Source: Gammaproteobacteria bacterium
GTDB lineage: Bacteria > Pseudomonadota > Gammaproteobacteria > Steroidobacterales > UBA11654
Direction of reading: 5' to 3'
Length of the DNA stretch: 56,416 nt
Assembly (NCBI GenBank): GCA_029941465.1
Contig: JAPYQN010000006.1
Span: 1-56,416, forward strand
Part shown: positions 27,209 to 34,461 of the stretch, piece by piece
Layout of the letters: each line of letters opens with the position of its first letter
Position numbering within the stretch: the first letter of the stretch is position 1
Position numbers and translations under genes: made by a program
The notes under the pieces: model-generated
The model's database searches: none
What the model saw: only the letters and a program-made list of their open reading frames with translations
Told to the model about the DNA's origin: nothing

Positions 27209-27372
27209 TGATTCTTTTAGAATTGTGATCTTGCTAATTAGTTTTTTGACTTTATTTATTGAAATAATAATTCCTTAAAGTAATTTGCAATATATAGTTT
27301 TAATACAGGGTTTTGATAGTTGTCCGCAATATTATGATTCTTTATGGAAAATCTAACAACACACTTTTCTAA

Positions 27373-28335
27373 ATGACTACAACTGAACATAGAAAATTAA
27401 TTATCCTTGGAGCAGGTCCTGCTGGTTATTCTGCTGCTGTTTATGCTGCCAGAGCTAACCTAAAACCAACTTTAATTACTGGCTCAGAACCTGGTGGCCA
27501 ACTAATGACAACAATTGATGTTGAAAATTGGCCAGGTGATCCAGAAGGGCTTATAGGCCCTGCATTAATGGACCGTATGATGAAACATGCTGAGCGTTTT
27601 GAAACGGAAATCATTTATGACCATATCGAAAAATCAGATTTCTCAAGTAGACCGTATAAACTTTTTTCTGGGAATAAAATATACACAGCAGATGCAATTA
27701 TTATTTCAACAGGATCAACAGCTAAATATCTAGGTCTTGAAAGTGAAGAAATTTATAAAGGTAAGGGTGTGTCCGCTTGTGCCACATGTGATGGCTTCTT
27801 TTATAAAGATCAAGATGTAGTTGTTGTAGGCGGTGGTAATGTTGCTGCTGAGGAGGCTATATATCTTTCTAATATTGCAAAAAAAGTAACTCTAATTCAT
27901 CGGAGAGATAAATTAAGGGCAGAAAAAATGTTGCAAGACAAACTTTTTGAGAAAACAAAAGGCAACGGTAATATTGATATTCTCTGGAATCATACCTTGA
28001 AAGAAGTTGTAGGTGATGAGTCAGGTGTTAATAGTATTCTCTTAAATGATCTCAATAATGATGGTGAGGATGTTTCTCTGCCCGTTCAAGGAGTCTTCAT
28101 TGCAATTGGTCATAACCCAAATACAGAGATTTTTGATAATCAAATACAACTAGATCACTCTAACTATATCGTTTTGGATAAATCAAATAATCGATTTTCA
28201 ACCCAAACAAGTGTAGAAGGAATTTTTGCAGCGGGTGATGTAGCCGATCCAATCTATAGACAAGCAGTAACCTCAGCTGGAAGTGGATGTATGGCTGCAC
28301 TTGATGCAGAAAAATACTTAGATAATTTAGATTAA
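27373..28335 (+). CDS. trxB: Thioredoxin-disulfide reductase
   Basis: 320 residues. The FAD-binding [16 protein letters not shown] is at about 13-28, the redox pair Cys136/Cys139 lies in [10 protein letters not shown], the NADPH site [16 protein letters not shown] is at about 152, and the FAD closing motif [10 protein letters not shown] at about 286. All belong to the low-molecular-weight bacterial enzyme, which reduces thioredoxin with NADPH. It is divergent from ftsK across a gap of about 165 bp (less if ftsK starts upstream) and is followed by infA; trxB-infA proximity is also seen in E. coli. Confidence 0.96.
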   Translation: MTTTEHRKLIILGAGPAGYSAAVYAARANLKPTLITGSEPGGQLMTTIDVENWPGDPEGLIGPALMDRMMKHAERFETEIIYDHIEKSDFSSRPYKLFSGNKIYTADAIIISTGSTAKYLGLESEEIYKGKGVSACATCDGFFYKDQDVVVVGGGNVAAEEAIYLSNIAKKVTLIHRRDKLRAEKMLQDKLFEKTKGNGNIDILWNHTLKEVVGDESGVNSILLNDLNNDGEDVSLPVQGVFIAIGHNPNTEIFDNQIQLDHSNYIVLDKSNNRFSTQTSVEGIFAAGDVADPIYRQAVTSAGSGCMAALDAEKYLDNLD

Positions 28336-28373
28336 ATTTGTTTTAAACTTATAACACTTAAATATACTTAACT

Positions 28374-28592
28374 ATGGCAAAAGAAGAAGCAATACAAATG
28401 AATGGGGTGGTCAAAGAGACACTTCCAAACACAGTTTTTAGAGTAGAACTTGAAAACGGGCATGTAATAACCGCACATATATCAGGTAAAATGAGAAAAA
28501 ACTATATACGAATATTGACTGGAGACAAGGTCATTGTAGACATTAGTCCTTATGACTTATCTAAAGGCAGAATTGTTTTTAGAGAAAGCTAA
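28374..28592 (+). CDS. infA: Translation initiation factor IF-1
   Basis: 72 residues, exactly the common IF-1 length. It is a single OB-fold (S1-like) domain: [19 protein letters not shown], then [27 protein letters not shown] and [18 protein letters not shown], all near-identical in pattern to E. coli IF-1. It binds the 30S A site during initiation. It follows trxB by 38 bp on the same strand. Confidence 0.98.
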   Translation: MAKEEAIQMNGVVKETLPNTVFRVELENGHVITAHISGKMRKNYIRILTGDKVIVDISPYDLSKGRIVFRES

Positions 28593-28663
28593 ATGATTGC
28601 TCTTTTTAGCACTTTAGTAGAGACTTATAGAAAATAAATTTAAATTTATGGAGTTATAATCGC

Positions 28664-28885
28664 ATGGCATTTATTAACAAAACTAAAACATTTTTAGCCT
28701 TAATAACTTTGTTCTTTCTAGTTGGCTGTTATTCACAGTTACAAAATAGACAATTACAAACTGAAATTGAAGAACTGAAAGAAGACATTGCAACCCAAGA
28801 AGAAATTGAAGAGGTTGCAGAACAGGCAAAAGATGATATGGAAAAAGCTGAAAGAATATGGGAAAGAGATCAGGCTAAAAAATAA
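28664..28885 (+). CDS. Small coiled-coil lipoprotein (possible Lpp-like cell-wall tether)
   Basis: 73 residues; ATG at 28664 has GGAG 10 bases upstream. The signal peptide ends in lipobox LVGC with Cys22. The mature part (52 residues) is one predicted helix with heptad-like spacing of Leu and Ile (RQLQTEIEELKEDI), ending KK. Size, lipidation, helix and a C-terminal lysine resemble Braun lipoprotein (58 mature residues), although the usual YRK end is missing and the middle is more acidic. The convergent neighbour, 15 bp away, encodes an L,D-transpeptidase, the enzyme class that links Lpp to peptidoglycan. The Lpp role is inference. Confidence 0.7.
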   Translation: MAFINKTKTFLALITLFFLVGCYSQLQNRQLQTEIEELKEDIATQEEIEEVAEQAKDDMEKAERIWERDQAKK

Positions 28886-28900
28886 CACTATATTTTTAAC

Positions 28901-29809
28901 TTATTTTCTAACCGTTACTTTCGTTGCTAGACCATTCCGCGACTTTAGAAGGCTTGCGACCGAATCCCAGTTAATTTGTATCAACTCATCTTGATTATTG
29001 ATTAATAATTCTATTTGTGTTCTTAATTTCTCTAAGTCGTAATCATACTGATTACTGTAACTTGAGTGCACTTGTAGATAAATTTCATTTTTTATTCTTG
29101 CTATTTTAATTGGCTGATCAAGAAGTATTACTTCTGTGCCAACATCAGTAAGTTGAAAAATATAATCTATATCTTCTGGAAATAAGCGAATACAGCCATG
29201 TGATATTTCCATACCAACACCATCGGGCCTATTAGTACCATGGATAAAATAACCACCGGGAATTGAAATTCTCATTGCAAGTTCACCGAGAGGGTTATCA
29301 GGTCCTGGTAAGACCTCTGCGGGTAAAAAATTTCCTTGTTTTTTATATTCATCTCTGACTGATTTTGGAGGATACCAAGCAGGTTTTTCTAATTTCAAAT
29401 CAATAGTTGAGATGCCAAGAGGAGTTTTCCAATCCATTCTGCCTAAACCCACTGGGAAAGTAATTAATTTATTGTCCTTAATTAAATAACCCCTGAATTC
29501 TGATAAATTAATGGTAATCCCTTTTTTTGAGAACCCTTTAGGAATAATGTGTTGCGTAGGTATTTTGATAATTGTACCTTCTCCAGGTAGCCATTTATCA
29601 ACATTCGGATTGGCTCTAATAATCTCATTAAATCCAAGATTGTATTTTCTTGCAAGATCTACAAGTGTGTCCTCATAAACTGCTTTAAGTGATTGATTAT
29701 GTCCGAATGATTGAATTGAGTTATCAAAATCATACACATTAGCCGCTAACAGATTAGTTATGGTAAAAAATGATATAAAGAACAGGAGAAAGCTTTTTAT
29801 TCTGATCAT
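28901..29809 (-). CDS. Periplasmic L,D-transpeptidase with LysM domain (YbiS/ErfK-like)
   Basis: 302 residues: signal peptide 1-23, a LysM peptidoglycan-binding domain at about 44-84 (TLVDLARKYNLGFNEIIRANP), then a YkuD catalytic domain with His190 (IHGTN) and ISHGCIRL giving His204 and the nucleophile Cys206. The PPKSVRDEYKKQGNFLPAEVLPGPDNPLG insertion is characteristic of the ErfK/YbiS/YcfS/YnhG group, which attach Braun lipoprotein to meso-diaminopimelate in E. coli. The start abuts the fabH stop (TAGATG), so it is the final gene of the yceD-rpmF-plsX-fabH operon, replacing fabD here. Confidence 0.93.
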   Translation of the reverse strand: MIRIKSFLLFFISFFTITNLLAANVYDFDNSIQSFGHNQSLKAVYEDTLVDLARKYNLGFNEIIRANPNVDKWLPGEGTIIKIPTQHIIPKGFSKKGITINLSEFRGYLIKDNKLITFPVGLGRMDWKTPLGISTIDLKLEKPAWYPPKSVRDEYKKQGNFLPAEVLPGPDNPLGELAMRISIPGGYFIHGTNRPDGVGMEISHGCIRLFPEDIDYIFQLTDVGTEVILLDQPIKIARIKNEIYLQVHSSYSNQYDYDLEKLRTQIELLINNQDELIQINWDSVASLLKSRNGLATKVTVRK

Positions 29810-30775
29810 CTAAAGTGTAAGTAAAACAGTGCCCCAAGTAAAACCGGCACCAAAGCTTTGTAATAAAATTCTATCACCCTTGGATATTCTTCCATCAGTA
29901 ATGGCTTTATCAAGAGCTAATGGAATGGATGCCGCAGATGTATTGCCATGCTCAGCAAGAGTTACTATGACTTTTTCCATGGGCATATCTAATCGTTTGG
30001 CTACTGCTTGGATAATTCTTATGTTTGCTTGATGAGGAATAAACCAATCAATGTCATCTGAAGTTAAGTTATTTTTCTTAAGCGTATTAATAGCTATAGA
30101 TTCTAATTTTTTAACCGCAACTTTAAACACCTCATTGCCCTTCATTTGTAGAAAGTAATCATTCTCTTTTTCATTTATTGGTTTTCTCGATGTTCCATAA
30201 GGGACATACAATAAATCAGAATAAGTGCCGTCAGCACTTATTTCAGAATATATAATTCCTGTGTCTTCTGAGGGTTTCAAAATTGCAGCACCAGCCCCGT
30301 CTGCAAATAAAACACATGTGTTTCTATCGTTCCAATCTGTGATTCGAGACAATGTTTCAGCTCCAACCACTAGAGCACACTTTGATTCACCTGAGAGAAT
30401 GAATTTATTAGCAATATTTAATGCATAAATAAACCCACTGCAGGCAGCCTCAACACTAAATGCTGGACAGCTATTCAGTTCAAGCGACTCTTGAATAATC
30501 ACTCCAACATTAGGTGTAGCAACATCAGGAGTACAAGTGCCTACTATAATTAAATCAATTTCATCTTTATTAATATCTGATTTTTTTATAGCTGCATCAG
30601 CAGCAAGAATTGCCAGATCAGAAGTAGCCTGTCCTGGTTCGGCTATAGCCCTACTCTCAATACCAGTTCTGGTTCTGATCCATTCATCTGAGGTATTAAC
30701 TTTATGCTCTAATTCCTCATTGGTAACAATATTATCAGGCTGATAACTACCTACGGAGATTATTCTTGAATACAT
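29810..30775 (-). CDS. fabH: 3-oxoacyl-[ACP] synthase III (KAS III)
   Basis: 321 residues. The KAS III triad is complete: Cys112 in EAACSGFIYAL, His248 in FIPHQANIRI and Asn278 in EHGNTSAASIP. The N-terminal TSDEWIRTRTGIESR motif (about 28-42) is also diagnostic. FabH starts fatty acid synthesis by condensing acetyl-CoA with malonyl-ACP. It is 15 bp downstream of plsX as in E. coli; fabD, fabG and acpP, which follow in E. coli, are absent at this locus. Confidence 0.96.
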   Translation of the reverse strand: MYSRIISVGSYQPDNIVTNEELEHKVNTSDEWIRTRTGIESRAIAEPGQATSDLAILAADAAIKKSDINKDEIDLIIVGTCTPDVATPNVGVIIQESLELNSCPAFSVEAACSGFIYALNIANKFILSGESKCALVVGAETLSRITDWNDRNTCVLFADGAGAAILKPSEDTGIIYSEISADGTYSDLLYVPYGTSRKPINEKENDYFLQMKGNEVFKVAVKKLESIAINTLKKNNLTSDDIDWFIPHQANIRIIQAVAKRLDMPMEKVIVTLAEHGNTSAASIPLALDKAITDGRISKGDRILLQSFGAGFTWGTVLLTL

Positions 30776-30790
30776 GATTTAGTATCTCTA

Positions 30791-31780
30791 TTAGACGACA
30801 GAAATCAATTTAGGAACGATATTTTTTTCAACTTCATCTATGGCTGTGTGTAACGCATGATAAAAACCAAATGAATCTGATGCGCCATGGCTTTTAACCA
30901 CGACTCCATTCAATCCTATTAATAAACCACCATTGAAACGCCTTGGATCTATTCTAGACTTAAATTTATTGATTGCTGGTTTTGAGATGATTGAGGCAAG
31001 TTTATTATAACTATTGGATTGAAATGACTCATGCATAAACGCTGAAAACATATTGATACTTCCTTCCATTGTCTTTACAGCAATATTTCCTGTAAACCCA
31101 TCTGTGACCACTACATCTGCTATATCTTCAACTATGTTATTGCCTTCAATAAAACCAATATAATTTAATGTAGATTCTTCAAGTAGGCTTGCAGCGTCTT
31201 GAATAACCTCATGCCCCTTAACTCTCTCATGTCCTATATTTAATAGAGCAACTTTTGGTTTATTAATCCCCTTGATTTCTTGGGCAATCACTGAACCCAT
31301 CGTTGCAAATTGCATAAGTTGTTCAGCTGAACAATTGGAATTAGCGCCTAAGTCTAACATGTAGGTAAAACTTTTTATCGTGGGTATAGATTTAACTATT
31401 GCAGGGCGACTAATGTTTGGAATAGTTTTTAAAAGATATTTTGATATAGCTAAAAGAGCCCCGGTATTCCCTGAACTCACGCAAGCATCAGCGTGATTAT
31501 TAGCTACCATTTCAACAGCCAATCTCATGGATGAATTCTTCTTTCTCCTTAAAACATCCATTGGAGAATCGTTCATAGTAATGACTTCATCGGTGTGATG
31601 AATTGTTATTTTATCGTCAATTTTATTTGGTAGGCAGTGTTTAATCTTCTCTTGATTACCAATGAGGTGAAAATGAATATCCTCTCTTTCTGTGAGCAGG
31701 TCTATAGAAGCGGCTACAGATGCATGAGGGTCTTTCTCTCCGCTCATTACATCAAGAGCAAGTGTTATCAAATTATCCAA
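30791..31780 (-). CDS. plsX: Phosphate acyltransferase PlsX
   Basis: 329 residues. Family landmarks: LALDVMSGEKDPHASVAAS at the N-terminus (canonical ALDAMGGDxxP, here with Val and Ser-Gly-Glu substitutions), ASVSSGNTGALLA-like DACVSSGNTGALLA at about 98, LLNIGHERVKGHEVIQDAASLL at about 183 and VVTDGFTGNIAVKTMEG at about 224. PlsX makes acyl-phosphate from acyl-ACP for phospholipid synthesis. It lies between rpmF (11 bp) and fabH (15 bp). The substituted first motif is a mild oddity. Confidence 0.94.
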   Translation of the reverse strand: MDNLITLALDVMSGEKDPHASVAASIDLLTEREDIHFHLIGNQEKIKHCLPNKIDDKITIHHTDEVITMNDSPMDVLRRKKNSSMRLAVEMVANNHADACVSSGNTGALLAISKYLLKTIPNISRPAIVKSIPTIKSFTYMLDLGANSNCSAEQLMQFATMGSVIAQEIKGINKPKVALLNIGHERVKGHEVIQDAASLLEESTLNYIGFIEGNNIVEDIADVVVTDGFTGNIAVKTMEGSINMFSAFMHESFQSNSYNKLASIISKPAINKFKSRIDPRRFNGGLLIGLNGVVVKSHGASDSFGFYHALHTAIDEVEKNIVPKLISVV

Positions 31781-31791
31781 AGGTAAGCCCC

Positions 31792-31995
31792 CTACTCTTG
31801 GTCGTCGTCTGAACTTGTTTTATCTTTTACTAATATAACTTGTTTGCCACGATAAAAGCCTTCGGGACTAATATTGTGCCTGAGATGATTTTCCCCGGTG
31901 TTTTGATCACTAGATATTGCAGGCTTCTTTGCCTTAATTTGAGATCGTCTCATATCTCGTCTTGATCTAGTTTTTCGTTTCTTTTGTACTGCCAT
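31792..31995 (-). CDS. rpmF: 50S ribosomal protein L32
   Basis: 67 residues starting MAVQKKRKTRSRRDMRRSQ, the L32 signature. The middle ENHLRHNISPEGFYRGKQVI matches the C-terminal half of the E. coli protein, and about 10 acidic residues extend the tail beyond the usual 56-60. The Cys residues of zinc-binding L32 forms are absent, as in E. coli. It is the second gene of the yceD-rpmF-plsX-fabH operon. Confidence 0.97.
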   Translation of the reverse strand: MAVQKKRKTRSRRDMRRSQIKAKKPAISSDQNTGENHLRHNISPEGFYRGKQVILVKDKTSSDDDQE

Positions 31996-32006
31996 TTTAT
32001 TCTCCC

Positions 32007-32567
32007 TCAGAAGTCCTCATGATTTTTCTTCATCATGTTAGAAAGTTCTGAAAACGGTTTATTTTTACTTTCTTCTTTCGCTTTATCCAATGAAGTTGAT
32101 AAAAACATGCCTAAGGTATCTATATTTTCACATAATTCAATACTTTTATGCATTACTGACATCGGCATTGTTGATAATATCTCATCTTCAACAATTTTTT
32201 GTATCGAAATACCCTCATCTCCTATTTCTATTTTATCAACTTGAGACTGATTATTTGCTTGTTCGTTCTCATCTTCATTAAATCCAATCGATATAATAAT
32301 TTTGTCTTGCCAATTAATAGGCCTAAGACATCGTTGACACTTTAAACTCAGATTAACTGTTACCTCTCCCTCTAAAAGAGGCTGCAAAGATAAATCCTGA
32401 CTAAACTGTATGTTTATAGATATTTCATTTGTGTGTTCATCGTTATCCTCAACAAGTGTTTCATTGAGTCTAGAATGTAATATTGCAGAGTAAACCTTAG
32501 TAAGACTTGCTTTCTTTTGAGACAAATCAAATATTTCTTTAAAACTGAATATTTGTTTAAACATCAC
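32007..32567 (-). CDS. yceD: YceD/DUF177 family protein (23S rRNA accumulation protein)
   Basis: 186 residues. The LKCQRCLRPI motif at about 94-103 with its CxxC pair and the acidic GDEGISIQKIVEDEILSTMPMSVMH segment at about 133-157 are typical of DUF177. In E. coli YceD affects 23S rRNA accumulation, and its plant homologue acts in 23S processing. It is directly upstream of rpmF (11 bp) and the first gene of the operon. The divergent maf gene starts 62 bp away, so the shared interval holds both promoters. Confidence 0.88.
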   Translation of the reverse strand: MMFKQIFSFKEIFDLSQKKASLTKVYSAILHSRLNETLVEDNDEHTNEISINIQFSQDLSLQPLLEGEVTVNLSLKCQRCLRPINWQDKIIISIGFNEDENEQANNQSQVDKIEIGDEGISIQKIVEDEILSTMPMSVMHKSIELCENIDTLGMFLSTSLDKAKEESKNKPFSELSNMMKKNHEDF

Positions 32568-32629
32568 TTATGCAACTATATAATTCATCAATATTTTATC
32601 AAAAAAGCTTTTAAGATTACTAATCACTA

Positions 32630-33211
32630 ATGAACGAGAGTATTAAAAACAACCAGATCATTCTAGCATCAAGTTCTATTTATAGATCTAGACTACTTAA
32701 AAAGTATATTAAAAATTTTTCAACATGTACTCCAGATATTGATGAAACCCCTAGAAAAAAAGAATCTGCTAAAGCTCTGTCGTTAAGATTAGCATTATCA
32801 AAAGCTAGAAAAATATCTATTAGTGAGCCTGATAGTTTTATCATTGGGTCAGATCAGGTTGCCTCATTTAAGGGAAACATACTTGGAAAACCAGCTAATT
32901 ATGAAGATGCATTTAATACGATAAAAAAATTCTCAAAAGAAGATGTCATATTCTTTACTGGGATTGCGCTGATTAATAAAACTGAAAATCTCCAATACTC
33001 CCATATTGATATCACCACAATCTCATTCAGAGATTTTAATCATCAAATGCTTAAAGACTATTTAGACTCAGAAGACAATTTAAACACAACAGCTGGGGTA
33101 AAAATGGAATCAAGATTGTTCAGAAAACTTATTTATAAAGTTAAGACTGAAGACAAAGAAGCTATTATTGGGCTACCAATTCAATGGTTATTAAACAAAC
33201 TAAGTTCTTAA
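32630..33211 (+). CDS. Maf-family nucleoside triphosphate pyrophosphatase (YceF-like)
   Basis: 193 residues. Maf motifs: ILASSSIYRSRLLKK at about 11-25 (canonical LASxSPRR), IDETPRK at about 39, SFIIGSDQVASFKGNILGKP at about 70-89 and the C-terminal IIGLPIQWLL. From the E. coli synteny (yceF between rluC and yceD) it is the YceF subtype, which hydrolyses 7-methyl-GTP as a house-cleaning reaction. The PRR of the first motif reads IYR, a divergence I note. The 3' end overlaps the convergent rluC gene by 12 bp. Confidence 0.88.
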   Translation: MNESIKNNQIILASSSIYRSRLLKKYIKNFSTCTPDIDETPRKKESAKALSLRLALSKARKISISEPDSFIIGSDQVASFKGNILGKPANYEDAFNTIKKFSKEDVIFFTGIALINKTENLQYSHIDITTISFRDFNHQMLKDYLDSEDNLNTTAGVKMESRLFRKLIYKVKTEDKEAIIGLPIQWLLNKLSS

Positions 33212-34141
33212 TTTAGAAATAACATCATTTAGTTCGTTTCCTATATTTGACTCTATAGTGATAATTTTTTCAGCAGCATTTGGCAACGGAAATGAAATTG
33301 ATTTTGCATGCAAGAATAATCTCTTCAATCCAAAATTTTCTAAAAAGTCTGGTTCAGGATTATATCTTTGATCCCCTGCGAGGGGTTTACCAATAAAATT
33401 TGCATGGACTCTAATCTGATGAGTCTTTCCAGTAATAGGTTTAATTTGAAATAATGCACAATTATCAAATTCTTCCATTAAATTAAATTCTGTAATAGCC
33501 CTCTTACCATCGCTATCAGGCACCGCCTTTCTTTGATTATTATCACGATTAATTTTTAGCGGTTGATCAACTACAAAGCTCTTCTTTTTAAAACTGCCCA
33601 TCAATAATCCTAAATATGTTTTATCAACTCGTCCATCTCTAAAATATTTATGCAGTAATCTTAATTTAGATCTCTTTTTTGATACTAATAAACACCCACT
33701 GGTTTCCTTATCTAATCGATGGACTAATTCGAGGTCTTCTTTATTAGTGTCTCTATGAGCTCTGAGAAGCTCAATTAATCCATTGCTGATACCGCTGCCT
33801 CCGTGAACCGCAATACCGCTGGGTTTATTCAAAACTAGGAAGGCATCATCTTCATAAATGATAATGTCATCAATCCAATTAAGATCTTTATGTTTAATCG
33901 ATAGTTTTTTCTGGCTTCCAATTTTAATTAAATTAGGTGGAATTCTAATAAGATCGTCTATTTTTAGTTTATATAAGGGTTTCACTCGTTTGGAATTAAC
34001 TCTAACTTCACCTTTTCTAATAATGTTATAAATTTTTGATTTAGGAATACCCTTTATTGTTTTAAGAAGATAGTTATCCAATCTCATGCCTTCAGAAGTA
34101 TCATCTATTTGAAACTTATTTTTTTCCTTTGGATTATTCAT
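33200..34141 (-). CDS. rluC: 23S rRNA pseudouridine synthase RluC (RluA family)
   Basis: 313 residues: an N-terminal S4 RNA-binding domain (MRLDNYLLKTIKGIPKSKIYNIIRKGEVRVN at about 19-50) and a RluA-type catalytic domain with HRLDKETSGCLL at about 140-151, whose Asp is the nucleophile. ITGKTHQIRVHANFIGKPLAGD at about 237-258 is the family C-terminal motif. E. coli RluC modifies 955, 2504 and 2580 of 23S rRNA. Divergent orientation to rne over 320 bp is the standard gammaproteobacterial arrangement, which supports RluC over RluD or RluA. Confidence 0.92.
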   Translation of the reverse strand: MNNPKEKNKFQIDDTSEGMRLDNYLLKTIKGIPKSKIYNIIRKGEVRVNSKRVKPLYKLKIDDLIRIPPNLIKIGSQKKLSIKHKDLNWIDDIIIYEDDAFLVLNKPSGIAVHGGSGISNGLIELLRAHRDTNKEDLELVHRLDKETSGCLLVSKKRSKLRLLHKYFRDGRVDKTYLGLLMGSFKKKSFVVDQPLKINRDNNQRKAVPDSDGKRAITEFNLMEEFDNCALFQIKPITGKTHQIRVHANFIGKPLAGDQRYNPEPDFLENFGLKRLFLHAKSISFPLPNAAEKIITIESNIGNELNDVISKLRT

Positions 34142-34260
34142 ATATTATTGATATATATATAATTAATAATTGATTCTTGCTGATTTTAAGATAACTCTGC
34201 TATACTCCACTCTAAATTATTGATTATTTATGAAAGATAATCACTTTTAATAATAAAAAA

Positions 34261-34276
34261 GTGGAACTAATTCCAC
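34261..34276 (+). other. Leader hairpin 1 of rne
   Basis: GTGGAA and TTCCAC form a perfect 6-bp stem with a 4-base loop (CTAA). The next 20 bases contain ACCC and GGGT that could make a second small stem closing an 8-base loop. Both precede any ribosome site by about 170 bases, so they are candidates for RNase E recognition elements, not translation control. Confidence 0.5.
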
Positions 34277-34383
34277 ATACACCCCAGAAAGTGGGTAAGA
34301 ATTTTTTAAACAAAGACAATTAGATAGAAGCATCTTTGTTGGTATAAACTAAAGTTTTGTAAGAGTTATTGAGAAAAAACATA

Positions 34384-34405
34384 CTGGATATCATGTGATA
34401 TCTGG
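34384..34405 (+). other. Leader hairpin 2 of rne
   Basis: The arms CTGGATATC and GATATCTGG pair over nine positions with two G-T wobbles near the base, closing a short 4-base loop. It lies 57-78 bases before the rne ATG. The GATATC palindrome is at the top of the stem. Confidence 0.5.
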
Positions 34406-34461
34406 AAAACCAATCTAAGTAGAAAATATTTCTATCCAGTTGCCTAAACATTGAGGTAACT

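Larger units (their letters stand above)
34142..34461 (+). promoter_or_regulatory. rne promoter and long structured 5' leader
   Basis: This 320-bp gap holds no gene. An extended -10 promoter fits: TTGCTG at 34177-34182, 18-bp spacer and TATACT at 34201-34206 preceded by TGC. Transcription would start near 34213, giving a leader of about 250 nt before the rne ATG. The leader has at least three inverted repeats (34261-34276, about 34280-34297, 34384-34405). In E. coli a 361-nt rne leader lets RNase E cleave and destabilise its own mRNA; a similar role here is inference from position and length. The left part (34142-34175) is AT repeats without clear structure. Confidence 0.65.

Noticed and set aside
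25575-27278. Several long plus-strand open frames (up to 260 codons) opposite ftsK
   Set aside because: They are antisense shadows of a strongly conserved gene, without ribosome sites or recognisable domains.
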